DNA of 64,000 nucleotides from Pseudomonas putida (GTDB lineage: Bacteria; Pseudomonadota; Gammaproteobacteria; Pseudomonadales; Pseudomonadaceae): the NCBI GenBank assembly GCA_041071465.1, contig CP163498.1, forward strand, positions 4,916,001 to 4,980,000, read 5' to 3'. Positions 45,773-55,739 of this stretch are shown one piece after another. The notes below the pieces were generated by a model, which did not search any database, was not told the origin of the DNA, and was given only the letters and a program-made list of their open reading frames with translations. The translations under genes were made by a program, and so were the position numbers. Numbering within the stretch: the stretch's first letter is position 1; each line of letters opens with the position of its first letter.

Positions 45773-47557
45773 ATGGCGACTGTGTTGAACAAAGTGGATG
45801 CCGTGATCGTCGGCTTCGGCTGGGCCGGCGCGATCATGGCCAAGGAGCTGACTGAAGCGGGTCTGCACGTGGTAGCCCTGGAGCGTGGGCCGATGCAGGA
45901 CACCTACCCGGAAGGCAGCTACCCGCAGGTGATCGATGAGCTGACCTACAGCGTGCGCAAGAAGCTGTTCGTCGATGTATCGAAAGAAACTGTCACTGTC
46001 CGCCATAGCGTGAACGACGTGGCGCTGCCCAACCGCCAGCTCGGTGCCTTCCTGCCAGGTAAGGGCGTTGGCGGTGCAGGCCTGCACTGGTCGGGCGTGC
46101 ACTTTCGGGTCGACCCGGTCGAGTTGCGCCTGCGCAGCCACTACGAAGAGCGCTACGGGCGCACGTTCATCCCCGAAGGCATGACCATCCAGGACTTCGG
46201 CGTCAGTTACGAAGAACTGGAGCCGTATTTCGACTTTGCCGAAAAGGTTTTCGGCACTTCAGGCCAGGCGTGGACCGTCAAAGGCAAGGTGGTCGGTGAA
46301 GGGAAGGGCGGCAACCCCTATGCACCGGACCGTTCCAACCCGTTCCCACTGCCTGCGCAGAAGAACGTTGTATCGGCCAGGTTGTTCGAAAAGGCCGCCA
46401 CGGGCCTGGGCTATAAACCCTACAACTTGCCCTCGGCAAACACCTCCGGCTCCTACACCAACCCCTACGGTGCGCAAATGGGGCCGTGCAACTTCTGTGG
46501 TTTTTGCAGCGGCTACGTGTGCTACATGTACTCCAAGGCCTCGCCCAACGTGAACATTCTGCCGGCGCTGCGCCAGGTGCCCAACTTCGAGTTGCGGCCC
46601 AATGCCCACGTGCTGCGGGTGAACCTGGACGATAGCAAGCGCAAGGCTACCGGTGTGACCTATATCGATGCCCAGGGGCGCGAGGTAGAGCAGCCAGCGG
46701 AGCTGGTGATCCTGGCGGCGTTCCAGTTCAACAACGTTCGCCTGATGCTGCTTTCCGGCATTGGCAAGCCTTACGACCCGGTGAAGAACGAAGGTGTGGT
46801 CGGGCGTAACTTCGCGTACCAGAACATGGGGACGGTCAAGGCGTTCTTCGACAAGAGCACCTACACCAACAACTTTATCGGCGCGGGTGGCAATGGCATT
46901 GCCATTGACGACTTCAATGCCGACAACTTCGACCATGGCCCGCACGGCTTTGTCGGCGGCTCGCCGATGTGGGTGAACCAGGCCGGCAGCCGGCCGATTG
47001 CCGGCATCTCCAACCCGCCGGGCACGCCGGCCTGGGGCAGTGCCTGGAAGAAAGCCACAGCGGACTACTACACCCACCAGGTGTCGATGGACGCCCACGG
47101 CGCTCACCAGTCCTACCGTGGCAACTACCTGGACCTCGACCCCACGTACCGCGACGCCTACGGCCAGCCGCTGTTGCGCATGACCTTCGACTGGCAGGAG
47201 AACGACATCAAGATGAACCAGTTCATGGTCGGCAAGCTGAGCAAGATCGCCCAGGCGATGAACCCCAAGGCCATTGCCGTGCTGGGCAAGCAGGTGAAGG
47301 ATCACTTCAACACCGCCAGTTACCAGACCACCCACCTGAATGGCGGCGCGATCATGGGCACCGACCCGAAAACCAGTGCACTGAACCGCTACCTGCAAAG
47401 CTGGGATGTGCACAACGTGTTCGTCCCGGGCGCTTCGGCGTTCCCGCAGGGGTTGGGGTACAACCCGACCGGGCTGGTGGCCGCGCTGACCTATTGGTCG
47501 GCCCGCGCCATCCGCGAGCAGTACCTGAAAACCCCCGGACCGCTGGTTCAGGCCTGA
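45773..47557 (+). CDS. Gluconate 2-dehydrogenase flavoprotein subunit (GMC family)
   Basis: 594-residue GMC oxidoreductase, the catalytic subunit that oxidises gluconate at C2. The FAD-binding motif is VDAVIVGFGWAGAIMAKELT. Other features are KGVGGAGLHWSGVHFRV, the cysteine-rich MGPCNFCGFCSGYVCYMYSK that suggests an iron-sulfur or metal site seen in this subgroup, and the C-terminal His/Asn pair region NGGAIMGTDPKTSALNRYLQ. It lies between the Tat-signal subunit and the cytochrome subunit, all co-oriented. Confidence 0.94.
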   Translation: MATVLNKVDAVIVGFGWAGAIMAKELTEAGLHVVALERGPMQDTYPEGSYPQVIDELTYSVRKKLFVDVSKETVTVRHSVNDVALPNRQLGAFLPGKGVGGAGLHWSGVHFRVDPVELRLRSHYEERYGRTFIPEGMTIQDFGVSYEELEPYFDFAEKVFGTSGQAWTVKGKVVGEGKGGNPYAPDRSNPFPLPAQKNVVSARLFEKAATGLGYKPYNLPSANTSGSYTNPYGAQMGPCNFCGFCSGYVCYMYSKASPNVNILPALRQVPNFELRPNAHVLRVNLDDSKRKATGVTYIDAQGREVEQPAELVILAAFQFNNVRLMLLSGIGKPYDPVKNEGVVGRNFAYQNMGTVKAFFDKSTYTNNFIGAGGNGIAIDDFNADNFDHGPHGFVGGSPMWVNQAGSRPIAGISNPPGTPAWGSAWKKATADYYTHQVSMDAHGAHQSYRGNYLDLDPTYRDAYGQPLLRMTFDWQENDIKMNQFMVGKLSKIAQAMNPKAIAVLGKQVKDHFNTASYQTTHLNGGAIMGTDPKTSALNRYLQSWDVHNVFVPGASAFPQGLGYNPTGLVAALTYWSARAIREQYLKTPGPLVQA

Positions 47558-47563
47558 GGAGCG

Positions 47564-48816
47564 ATGAGCATGAAGACAATGTTGATCGCAACCCTGCTGC
47601 TGGGTGCCGGTACGGCTGCGCAGGCGGCCACCCATGACGATGCGCAGGTGCGCCAAGGTGCATACCTGGCCCGCGCCGGTGACTGTGTGGCCTGCCACAC
47701 CGCCAAGGGCGGCAAGCCTTTTGCCGGTGGCTTGCCGATGGAAACGCCAATCGGCACGGTGTATTCCACCAACATCACCCCGGCAGCCAGCGGCATTGGC
47801 CAGTACAGCTTCGAGGACTTCGACCAGGCGGTGCGCAAGGGTATCGGCAAGGACGGCACCACCCTGTACCCGGCCATGCCGTATCCGTCATATGCACGGG
47901 TCAGCGAGCAGGACATGCAGGCGCTGTACGCCTACTTCATGAAGGGCGTGGAGCCGGTCGAGCAGCCGAACAAGGCCACCGACATTCCCTGGCCACTGAG
48001 CATGCGTTGGCCGCTGGCAATCTGGCGTGGCCTGTTCGCACCAGAGGCCAAGCCTTGGCAGGCCTCGGCGGCAGCCGACCCGGTGGTCAACCGTGGTGCG
48101 TACCTGGTCGAAGGGCTTGGGCATTGTGGCGCCTGCCATACGCCACGAGCGCTGACCATGCAGGAAAAAGCGCTGAGCCCTGCGGATGGCGAGCAGTTTC
48201 TGGCCGGCAGCGCTCCGCTGGACGGCTGGATCGCCAAGAACCTGCGTGGCGATCACCAGGACGGGCTGGGCAGCTGGAGCGAGGCGCAGCTGGTGCAGTT
48301 CCTCAAGACTGGGCGCAGCGATCGCAGCGCCGTGTTCGGCGGCATGAGCGACGTGGTCGAGCACAGCATGCAGCACATGACGGATGCCGACCTGACCGCG
48401 ATCGCCCGCTACCTGAAGACCTTGCCGCCGAGCAACCCCGACGACCAGCCGCACGTCTACGACAAGCAGGTGGCGCAGGCGCTGTGGAACGGTGATGACA
48501 GCAAGCCTGGGGCGGCGGTGTACATCGACAATTGCGCGGCCTGCCACCGCACCGATGGCCGGGGCTACACCCGAGTGTTCCCAGCGCTGGCCGGTAACCC
48601 TGTGGTGCAAACCACGGATGCCACATCGTTGATCCATGTGGTGTTGGCGGGGGCACGGTACCGGCAACGCATACCGCGCCGTCGACCTTCACCATGCCAG
48701 CGTTCGGCTGGCGCCTGAGTGACCAGGAGGTTGCCGAGGTGGTGAATTTCATTCGCAGCAGCTGGGGTAACCAGGGCGGCGCCGTTACGGCCAGTGATGT
48801 GAAGTCGCTTCGCTGA
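47564..48816 (+). CDS. Gluconate 2-dehydrogenase cytochrome c subunit (frameshifted)
   Basis: Triheme cytochrome c subunit that passes electrons from the flavoprotein to ubiquinone. Three CxxCH motifs are visible: CVACH, CGACH and CAACH. The signal peptide starts MKTMLIATLLLGAGTAAQA; either ATG 47564 or 47570 could be used. As read, the frame ends early at 48718; the family C-terminus (THTAPSTFTMPAFGWRLSDQ) continues in another frame to a stop at 48816. One missing base near 48655, in a G-rich run (GGCGGGGGCACGG), explains this. Loss of the last 50 residues might impair the subunit if real. Confidence 0.88.
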
Positions 48817-48991
48817 CCTCTTACGTGCATCCTGATGCATGGGGGGGTGGGGTTAACCCGCTCCCTTATTCGGCGTCTTAAAATTACTGTTATATCAGTA
48901 TCTTAAGTAGCTTATATAATCTCGAATACCATATCGGCTTCAACATTACTGACTAACGGTATGTTGACGAATTGCCACAGATTTGCTGTAT

Positions 48992-49005
48992 TGAAACCGG
49001 TTTCA
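48992..49005. promoter_or_regulatory. PtxS operator upstream of ptxS
   Basis: TGAAACCGGTTTCA, perfect palindrome, 30 bases upstream of the ptxS start, implying autorepression. Confidence 0.9.
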
Positions 49006-49035
49006 TCGCAATCACAATAATCACAAGGACAACCC

Positions 49036-50055
49036 ATGACCGACGCGCCTGCCCATGCCCGCGAACGGGTCACCATCAGCGAAGTAGCGCGTGTCGCTGG
49101 CGTTTCCAAAGCCACCGTCTCCCGTTACATCGGTGGCGATCGTCAATTGCTGGCCGACGCTACCGCCAAGCGCCTGGAAGAGGTCATCGAACGCCTCGGC
49201 TACCGCCCCAACCAGATGGCCCGCGGCCTCAAGCGCGGCCAGACGCGACTGATCGGCATGCTGGTAGCCGATATTCTCAACCCCTATTCAGTGGCCGTGA
49301 TGCATGGTGTGGAAACCGCCTGCCGTCAGCACGGTTACAGCCTGGTGGTGTGCAACACCAACCGTGACGACGAGCAGGAACGTCACCACTTGGAGGCCCT
49401 GCAGAGCTACAACGTCGAAGGGTTGATCGTGAACACCCTGGGTCATCACCCCGGTGAACTGCTCAACCTGCAGCGTGACATCCCCATGGTGTTGGTCGAC
49501 CGCCAGTTGCCCGAACTGAACGTGGACCTGGTCGGCCTGGACAATGCCGACGCGGTCGAGCAGGCCCTCGACCACCTGCAGGCCCAAGGCTACCGCGATA
49601 TCCTGGCAGTCAGTGAACCCCTCGATGGCACCAGCTCACGCCTGGAGCGGGTGCAGGCGTTCGGCGCGTCGGTCAGCCGCCGGCCCGGCATGCGTCAGCA
49701 AGTACTGGAAACCAGCACGGGGCTGCAGGGCCAGCTGGCTTCGTTTCTCGCCCGCCATAGCCATGGCCCACAAGCCATCTTCACCTTCAACGGCGTAGCG
49801 ACCTTGGCGGTAACCCGGGCCTTGCAAGAGGCCGGGTGCAACTTGTTTGCCGACGTCGGGTTGATCGCCCTCGACGACCTGGACTGGTACCCCTTGGTTG
49901 GCAAAGGCATCACTGCACTGGCCCAGCCTACCGAACGCATCGGTGAGGCGGCTTTCGAAAGCCTGCTCGGCCGCCTTCGCGGCGACAGCGGGGCAGCGCG
50001 GCGCATCGACTTCAAGGCCGACCTGATCATCCGCGGCTCAACCCAACCCCAGTAA
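49036..50055 (+). CDS. ptxS: LacI-family 2-ketogluconate repressor PtxS
   Basis: 339-residue LacI-family repressor that binds TGAAACCGGTTTCA and is released by 2-ketogluconate. The helix-turn-helix reads VTISEVARVAGVSKATVSRY, followed by the effector domain (LIGMLVADILNPYSVAVMHG; AIFTFNGVATLAVTRALQEA). It lies between two copies of its own operator, one in front of itself and one in front of kguE, and a third controls gluconate dehydrogenase. The ATG at 49036 follows ACAAGGACAACCC, an AAGGA ribosome site. Confidence 0.94.
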   Translation: MTDAPAHARERVTISEVARVAGVSKATVSRYIGGDRQLLADATAKRLEEVIERLGYRPNQMARGLKRGQTRLIGMLVADILNPYSVAVMHGVETACRQHGYSLVVCNTNRDDEQERHHLEALQSYNVEGLIVNTLGHHPGELLNLQRDIPMVLVDRQLPELNVDLVGLDNADAVEQALDHLQAQGYRDILAVSEPLDGTSSRLERVQAFGASVSRRPGMRQQVLETSTGLQGQLASFLARHSHGPQAIFTFNGVATLAVTRALQEAGCNLFADVGLIALDDLDWYPLVGKGITALAQPTERIGEAAFESLLGRLRGDSGAARRIDFKADLIIRGSTQPQ

Positions 50056-50093
50056 GCAACGGCAGGCCTGTGTCCGCCGCTGCCGATCAAAAA

Positions 50094-50107
50094 TGAAACC
50101 GGTTTCA
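50094..50107. promoter_or_regulatory. PtxS operator upstream of kguE
   Basis: TGAAACCGGTTTCA, perfect palindrome between ptxS and kguE, 14 bases before the kguE start and overlapping its likely core promoter or leader. Confidence 0.9.
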
Positions 50108-50121
50108 TAAGGATAAGAACA

Positions 50122-50901
50122 ATGCACCCGAACCCCGTTTCCATCAGCCTTTCCAGCTACGGTGCCGACTTTGTACGGCAACGTGGCCAAGAGCAGTTCC
50201 TGGACTTGCTGGCAGCCGCTGGCGTTAGCCGAGTGGAATTGCGCGAAGAACTGTTCGCCAGTGCACCTGACGCATCCGCCCTGGGTGCGGTCATTGCCGC
50301 ATTGCACCTGGAGTGCCTGTATTCGACACCCCTTGAACTGTGGACCACGCAAGGCATGCCCGATCCACTCCTGGTCCACAAGCTCGAAATCGCCCGAGCG
50401 CTTGGCGCGGTGGCGCTGAAGGTTTCCCTGGGCCATTTCAATGAGCGCTGCGATATGACGGCCCTGGCGGCACTGCTGCCGGCACATGGGCCGCTGCTGC
50501 TGGTTGAAAACGATCAGACCACCCATGGAGGCAGGATCGAACCCCTGGTGGAGTTTTTCCAGTGGGCCGAGCAGTTAAGGCTGCGCCTGGGGATGACGTT
50601 CGATATCGGTAACTGGCAGTGGCAGGGTGAGGCTGCGGGGCAAGCCGCACGGCAACTTGGCCGTTGGGTGCAGTACGTGCACTGCAAGGCTGTGCAGCGC
50701 CGGGCCGATGGCCGCCTGGTTGCCATACCGCCCCAGGCGGCGGACCTACACGAGTGGGCAACGCTGCTGGCCGAGTTCGCGCCTGGCGTGGTACGCGCCG
50801 TCGAGTACCCCTTGGTTGGCGAAGACCTGCTGGCGCTGACCCGCGCCCAGGTGCGTAGCCTGTCTGCGCTGGGCGCGGAGCAGGAGGTGGCCCATGCATG
50901 A
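50122..50901 (+). CDS. kguE: KguE, sugar isomerase/epimerase-fold protein
   Basis: 259-residue xylose-isomerase-like TIM-barrel protein, first gene of the kguEKTD operon. The role of KguE is not settled; it is named as a putative epimerase of the 2-ketogluconate pathway. Visible motifs are ISLSSYGADFVRQRGQEQFL at the start, the metal-site-like LLLVENDQTTHGGRIEPLV and GMTFDIGNWQWQG, and a late HCKAVQRRADG, together consistent with a metal-dependent isomerase. It overlaps kguK by 8 bases. The PtxS operator lies immediately upstream. Confidence 0.9.
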   Translation: MHPNPVSISLSSYGADFVRQRGQEQFLDLLAAAGVSRVELREELFASAPDASALGAVIAALHLECLYSTPLELWTTQGMPDPLLVHKLEIARALGAVALKVSLGHFNERCDMTALAALLPAHGPLLLVENDQTTHGGRIEPLVEFFQWAEQLRLRLGMTFDIGNWQWQGEAAGQAARQLGRWVQYVHCKAVQRRADGRLVAIPPQAADLHEWATLLAEFAPGVVRAVEYPLVGEDLLALTRAQVRSLSALGAEQEVAHA

Positions 50902-51844
50902 GCATGACGTGCTGTGTTTCGGCGAGACCATGGCCATGTTCGTTGCCGAGCAAACCGGCGACCTGGCCAGTGTCGAGCAGTTTGGCAAACGCATCGCCGG
51001 TGCGGACAGCAACGTGGCCATCGGCCTGGCGCGGCTGGGTTTCAACGTGCGCTGGCTGAGCCGGGTAGGTGACGATTCGCTGGGCCGTTTCGTGCTCGAC
51101 AGCTTGCGCCGCGAAGGACTGGACTGTTCCGGCGTGGAGGTGGACGCCAGCTACCCCACCGGTTTTCAGCTCAAGGCCCGCTGCGATGATGGCAGCGACC
51201 CGTCGGTGGAGTACTTCCGCCGTGGCTCGGCAGCCCGTCGGCTGTCGCCAGCGCTGATTCATTCAGACGTGCTGCAAGCACGCCATCTGCACGCCACCGG
51301 CATTCCGCCGGCGCTGTCGGACAGTTGCCGGGCGCTGTCCCACGCGCTGCTGGACGCCATGCGCGCAGCGGGGCGCAGTATTTCGTTCGACCCCAACCTG
51401 CGCCCCTCGCTGTGGCCTGATCAAAGCAGCATGGTGCGCGAAATCAATGCCCTGGCGACCAAGGCCGACTGGGTTCTACCGGGCCTGGAAGAGGGGCGGT
51501 TGCTGACTGGCCAGCAAACACCGGCGGACATCGCCGCATTCTACCTTGACCAAGGGGTTGAGCTGGTCGTCATCAAACTGGGCGAGGCCGGCGCCTACTT
51601 TCGCAGCGCCAAGGGAGAAGGGCAGGTAGCGGCGGTGCCGGTCAGCCATGTGGTGGATACCGTTGGTGCCGGCGATGCCTTTGCCGTCGGCGTGCTCAGT
51701 GCGCTGCTGGAGGGCCGTGCAGTGGCTGAGGCCGTGGCGCGTGGTAACTGGTGCGGCAGCCGTGCCGTGCAATCGCGGGGCGACATGGAAGGGTTGCCGC
51801 TGCGCCACGAGCTGGAGGCCCACAACCTGCGCAGAAGCGCTTGA
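50894..51844 (+). CDS. kguK: 2-ketogluconate kinase (PfkB family)
   Basis: 316-residue PfkB-type carbohydrate kinase that converts 2-ketogluconate to 2-keto-6-phosphogluconate. Motif 1 is GADSNVAIGLARLGFNVRWL and motif 2 is VVDTVGAGDAFAVGVLSALL, with catalytic Asp in GAGD. It overlaps kguE by 8 bases, indicating coupled translation. The 59-base gap to kguT contains only a ribosome site. Confidence 0.94.
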   Translation: MHEHDVLCFGETMAMFVAEQTGDLASVEQFGKRIAGADSNVAIGLARLGFNVRWLSRVGDDSLGRFVLDSLRREGLDCSGVEVDASYPTGFQLKARCDDGSDPSVEYFRRGSAARRLSPALIHSDVLQARHLHATGIPPALSDSCRALSHALLDAMRAAGRSISFDPNLRPSLWPDQSSMVREINALATKADWVLPGLEEGRLLTGQQTPADIAAFYLDQGVELVVIKLGEAGAYFRSAKGEGQVAAVPVSHVVDTVGAGDAFAVGVLSALLEGRAVAEAVARGNWCGSRAVQSRGDMEGLPLRHELEAHNLRRSA

Positions 51845-51903
51845 CCCAACCAACCCCGAATCACCTGTTGCAACAAAAACAACAAGCTCAGGAGAAACAA
51901 ACC

Positions 51904-53197
51904 ATGCAAAGCCCAAGCCTGGCACCTCGCCGTTGGTGGTACATCATCCCAATCGTGTTCTTCACTTATAGCCTGGCGTACCTGGACCGCGCCAATTACG
52001 GTTTCGCCGCCGCCTCTGGCATGGCCGACGACCTGCAAATCACTCCCGTGCTGTCTTCGCTGCTGGGTGCGCTGTTCTTTCTCGGTTACTTCTTCTTCCA
52101 GGTACCCGGTGCCATCTACGCCGAAAAGCGCAGTGTGAAGAAGCTGATCTTCGTCTGCCTGATCCTTTGGGGCGGCCTTGCCACGCTTACCGGCATGGTC
52201 AGCAACGTCTACATGCTGATCGGAATCCGCTTCCTGCTTGGGGTGGTGGAGGCGGCGGTCATGCCGGCAATGCTGGTGTACCTGTGCCATTGGTTCACCC
52301 GTGCTGAGCGCTCGCGTGCCAATACCTTTCTGATGCTCGGCAACCCGGTGACCATCTTGTGGATGTCGGTGGTGTCGGGGTACCTGATCAAACATTACGA
52401 CTGGCGCTGGATGTTCATCATCGAAGGCCTGCCAGCTGTGATCTGGGCGTTCTTCTGGTGGCGCCTGGTGGATGACCGCCCGGCCCAGGTCAACTGGCTG
52501 AGCGCACAGGAAAAGGCCGCCCTTGCGCAAGCACTGGCCGCCGAGCAGCAGGGCATCAAGCCAGTGAAAAACTACCGCGAGGCGTTCCGCTCGCCGCAGG
52601 TGATCATCCTGGCGCTGCAGTACTTCTGCTGGAGTATTGGCGTGTATGGCTTCGTGCTGTGGCTGCCGTCGATTCTCAAGCAAGCGGCGAACGTCGATAT
52701 CGTGCAGGCCGGCTGGCTGGCCTCGGTGCCGTACCTGGCAGCGGTGCTGGCGATGGTGGGCGTGTCCTGGGCGTCCGACCGCCTGCAAAAACGCAAGCGT
52801 TTCGTCTGGCCGCCACTGCTGATTGCCGCCGTGGCGTTCTATGGCTCGTATGCCTTGGGCACTGAGCACTTCTGGCTGTCGTATACGTTGCTGGTGGTCG
52901 CCGGCGCCTGCATGTACGCACCCTGATGGCCCGTTCTTCGCGATCGTGCCCGAGATCCTGCCGGCCAACGTCGCAGGCGGTGCCATGGCGCTGATCAACA
53001 GCATGGGCGCGCTGGGCTCGTTCGGTGGCTCGTGGCTGGTGGGCTACCTCAATGGTGCAACAGGTGGGCCTGGCGCCTCTTACCTGTTCATGTGCGGTGC
53101 GCTGCTGAGCGCAGTGGCGCTTACCGCTGCACTCAATACTTCCCAAATGTCTGGCCGGGCAAAGCGCGATAGCGCGCAACTGGCCGTGAACCCTTAG
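51904..53197 (+). CDS. kguT: 2-ketogluconate MFS transporter KguT (frameshifted)
   Basis: Major-facilitator transporter of about 430 residues of the anion:cation symporter group, importing 2-ketogluconate. The N-terminus MQSPSLAPRRWWYIIPIVFF leads into helix 1, with the family motif YLDRANYGFAAA. As read it stops at 52926 (MYAP then TGA), but the last three helices continue in another frame (GPFFAIVPEILPANVAGGAM) to 53197. Removing one base at about 52925 (CCCTGATGG to CCCTATGG) gives the expected YGPFFAIVPE. The AGGAG site at 51890 supports the ATG at 51904. If real, the break would remove the C-terminal bundle. Confidence 0.9.
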
Positions 53198-53207
53198 GAC
53201 ACTTGCA

Positions 53208-54170
53208 ATGAAGAAGCGAATTGTTCTGTATAAACGCCTGCCCGCTGACTTGATGGCACGCCTGCAAGCGCGCGTTGAGGTGACCTGGGTAGATACGGCC
53301 CAGCCCGATGGCCTGGCCCGCTTGCGCGATGCGTTGCCGGGCGCGCACGGGTTGCTCGGGGCCAGTGTGCGCCTGGATGCCAGCCTGCTTGACCTGGCGC
53401 CACAGCTGGAAGTGGTGTCCAGCGTTTCGGTGGGCGTGGACAACTACGATGTTGCCGAACTCAGCCGCCGTGGTGTGAAGCTGACCAACACGCCCGACGT
53501 GTTGACCGAAACCACCGCCGACACCGGCTTTGCCCTGCTCCTGGCCACCGCCAGGCGGGTGGTGGAGCTGGCGAACTGGGTGCGTGATGGCCATTGGCAG
53601 GCCAACCTGGGGCCTGCACATTTTGGCAGTGATGTGCACGGCAAGACGCTGGGCATCGTCGGCATGGGTCGCATCGGCGAGGCCTTGGCCCGGCGCGCAT
53701 CCGCCGGCTTTGGCATGCGTGTGCTGTACCACAGCCAGCGCCCCAAGCCCGAGGTGGAGACACGCTATGGCGCACGCAAATGCAGCCTGGATGCCTTGTT
53801 GCAGCAGGCGGATTTCGTTTGCCTGACGGTGCCGCTGAACGCCAGCACCGAAGGCCTGATTGGCACACGGGAACTGGCGTTGATGAAGCCCGAAGCAATC
53901 CTGGTGAACATCTCGCGTGGGCGTGTGGTGGATGAACAAGCGCTGATCGAAGCGCTGCGGAACCGGCGCATTCGCGGCGCGGGGCTTGATGTGTTCGTGC
54001 AGGAGCCGCTGGCGACAGACTCGCCGCTATTGCAGCTCGATAACGTCGTAGCGACCCCGCATATCGGCTCAGCGACCGAGGAAACCCGCCAGGCCATGGC
54101 GCGTTGCGCGGTGGACAACCTGCTCAGCGCGCTGGCCGGTGAGCGGCCGTTGAACCTGGTCAACGGCTAG
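53208..54170 (+). CDS. kguD: 2-ketogluconate-6-phosphate reductase
   Basis: 320-residue D-2-hydroxyacid dehydrogenase family enzyme that reduces 2-keto-6-phosphogluconate to 6-phosphogluconate. The NAD(P)-binding motif is LGIVGMGRIGEALARRA. The catalytic region shows VNISRGRVVDEQALIEAL and HIGSATEETRQAM with the catalytic histidine. It is the last gene of kguEKTD, 10 bases after kguT. Its product enters the Entner-Doudoroff route. Confidence 0.94.
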   Translation: MKKRIVLYKRLPADLMARLQARVEVTWVDTAQPDGLARLRDALPGAHGLLGASVRLDASLLDLAPQLEVVSSVSVGVDNYDVAELSRRGVKLTNTPDVLTETTADTGFALLLATARRVVELANWVRDGHWQANLGPAHFGSDVHGKTLGIVGMGRIGEALARRASAGFGMRVLYHSQRPKPEVETRYGARKCSLDALLQQADFVCLTVPLNASTEGLIGTRELALMKPEAILVNISRGRVVDEQALIEALRNRRIRGAGLDVFVQEPLATDSPLLQLDNVVATPHIGSATEETRQAMARCAVDNLLSALAGERPLNLVNG

Positions 54171-54228
54171 CGCGAACCCTGGTACTTGCACAAGGCCGCT
54201 CACCCAAGTGAAGGCCCCGCAAGTCAAG

Positions 54229-55194
54229 TCATCGGCAGTTACCCGCCTTGCGGTAGCCCGCTGCCTGCGCTTCACCTTCGGTGGCGAACGTAACCTGGTT
54301 TTTCGCCGCCACCTGGTTGTAGCCCGGGCAGCCAACCGACAGGTGATAGACATGGCTGTTGCGGTTGCCTAGCACAGCCCCGACCGACTCGGCGCTGGCC
54401 AGGCTCGGTTTGGCCTCTGCCTTGGCGGCTTTTACCGGCACCGCTTGCACCACGCCACTGCCAACCGGCTTGTAGTCGGCCGTCCACTTGCGTTCCCCGC
54501 TTACAAACGGGTTGGCATGCCCCATGATCGCGGCAATGCGCCGGTCGCGTTCTTTCTCCCAGGCCGACACCGGGTGTTGCTTGTCCCAGGCCATCAGCAG
54601 CTGTTGCTGCTGGCGCGACATGCTCAGCTGGTAGCGGTCGAACATGTAGAACGTGGTGCGGGCCACCAGGCCTTTGACTTCATCGCGCGGTTCGGCGGCG
54701 CGCTGGACGAAATCGACCTTGGTGCTGCATTGGCCGTATTCACCAGCATTGCCAGCCACCATGCCGTAGTTGAAGTTGCTGCGGTCACCGTTGACCTCGC
54801 CCACGGCCGGGTACAGGTTGAACAGGTCGGCCTCCATGGCGCGGAATACCGGGTCGTTGTCCACGCAATGTTCGCGGCCACCGTTCTTCCAGCACTGGCG
54901 CTGGTTGCCGAAGGTGTAGGCGGGCACGATGTGCTCCCACTCGGTACGCTCGGCGCGGTTCTGCTGCTTGCGCGTCTGGTAACCGCACGAGGCGGCATCG
55001 ATACGCCCGCCGGACTTGCCCACCCAGGTCCACTTGCAACCGCAGTACAGGTCGCCCATGGCACTGCTGGCTTGGTCCAGGTACACCTTCTGCTTGGCCA
55101 CCACCTTGGCTTCGGTGAAGGTTGCCGGCGGGTTGGCCAGGGCGGGCAGGGTAAAGGAAAACAATAAGGTTACGGCGTAAAGCAGTGATTTCAT
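54229..55194 (-). CDS. Secreted endonuclease I with extra C-terminal cysteine domain
   Basis: 321-residue exported nuclease. The signal peptide is MKSLLYAVTLLFSFTLPALA. The EndA/Vvn-type endonuclease domain spans about residues 30-235 with the catalytic motif RTEWEHIVPAYTFGNQRQCW and the conserved NLYPAVGEVNGDRSN. After a linker rich in Ala and Lys (KAAKAEAKPSLASAESVG) comes a C-terminal domain of about 50 residues (NSHVYHLSVGCPGYNQV ... YRKAGNCR), which resembles the Ada-type metal-binding or calcium-binding tails found on other secreted nucleases. That tail is absent from classical EndA. It is convergent with kguD, 58 bases apart. Confidence 0.88.
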   Translation of the reverse strand: MKSLLYAVTLLFSFTLPALANPPATFTEAKVVAKQKVYLDQASSAMGDLYCGCKWTWVGKSGGRIDAASCGYQTRKQQNRAERTEWEHIVPAYTFGNQRQCWKNGGREHCVDNDPVFRAMEADLFNLYPAVGEVNGDRSNFNYGMVAGNAGEYGQCSTKVDFVQRAAEPRDEVKGLVARTTFYMFDRYQLSMSRQQQQLLMAWDKQHPVSAWEKERDRRIAAIMGHANPFVSGERKWTADYKPVGSGVVQAVPVKAAKAEAKPSLASAESVGAVLGNRNSHVYHLSVGCPGYNQVAAKNQVTFATEGEAQAAGYRKAGNCR

Positions 55195-55208
55195 GGAGAA
55201 AACATATT

Positions 55209-55592
55209 TCAGATTGGGGCGCGCATTGTAATGCTTTCCCCGTTGCAGGCCAGCTCGCGAAGCCATACCAGTGGTCGGCCAGGGTGTTCGCTGGCCATGA
55301 GGCTGAAGGTGGCTGAGTCGAGCATGTCGCGCACCTGGGTGCTCATGCGCAACAGGCGCTCGATGAAACCGGCTGTGACGGTGCCGTAGTCTTCCAGGGA
55401 AACACCGCTTTGGTTGTGCTGGATTGCCAAGTGGTAGTGGCTCACCCCGGCACCGTCGCCACTGCCGCCCAGGACCACGGTGAAACGTGGGCCGAGCAGG
55501 CTGGCCAGGCGCTGTTGGACCAGGTCGAGCAGTGCCAGCGGTACTTCATCGTGCCGCAGTGTGGTGGGGAAGCAAGGGGTGAAGGGAGGCAT
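55209..55592 (-). CDS. Hypothetical protein
   Basis: 127-residue protein not recognised. It is soluble-looking, with no signal peptide or membrane helix; the centre reads FTVVLGGSGDGAGVSHYHLA and the C-terminus LREMSTQ-like helical then LVWLRELACNGESITMRAP. It sits between the endonuclease I gene (14 bases downstream) and bamA-like gene, all on minus. No known domain is visible. The reading frame has the codon character of its neighbours, so it is likely real. Confidence 0.6.
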   Translation of the reverse strand: MPPFTPCFPTTLRHDEVPLALLDLVQQRLASLLGPRFTVVLGGSGDGAGVSHYHLAIQHNQSGVSLEDYGTVTAGFIERLLRMSTQVRDMLDSATFSLMASEHPGRPLVWLRELACNGESITMRAPI

Positions 55593-55739
55593 GAGTGTGT
55601 CCTGCTGGGCGGGGTTCGAGTGCAGGTCAGCTTAGGCAATGTGACTGTCAACTTGGGTTAAGCGGGGGTAAAAGCGGGTAATGCTCCAAAGCGCTTCGCG
55701 GTCCCTGTAGGACCGCGCAGGACGCTTGCCTTGCCGGCT

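Noticed and set aside
46259..47698. 479-codon open frame on minus, opposite the gluconate dehydrogenase flavoprotein
   Set aside because: Antisense shadow of a recognised GMC enzyme with no domain content of its own.
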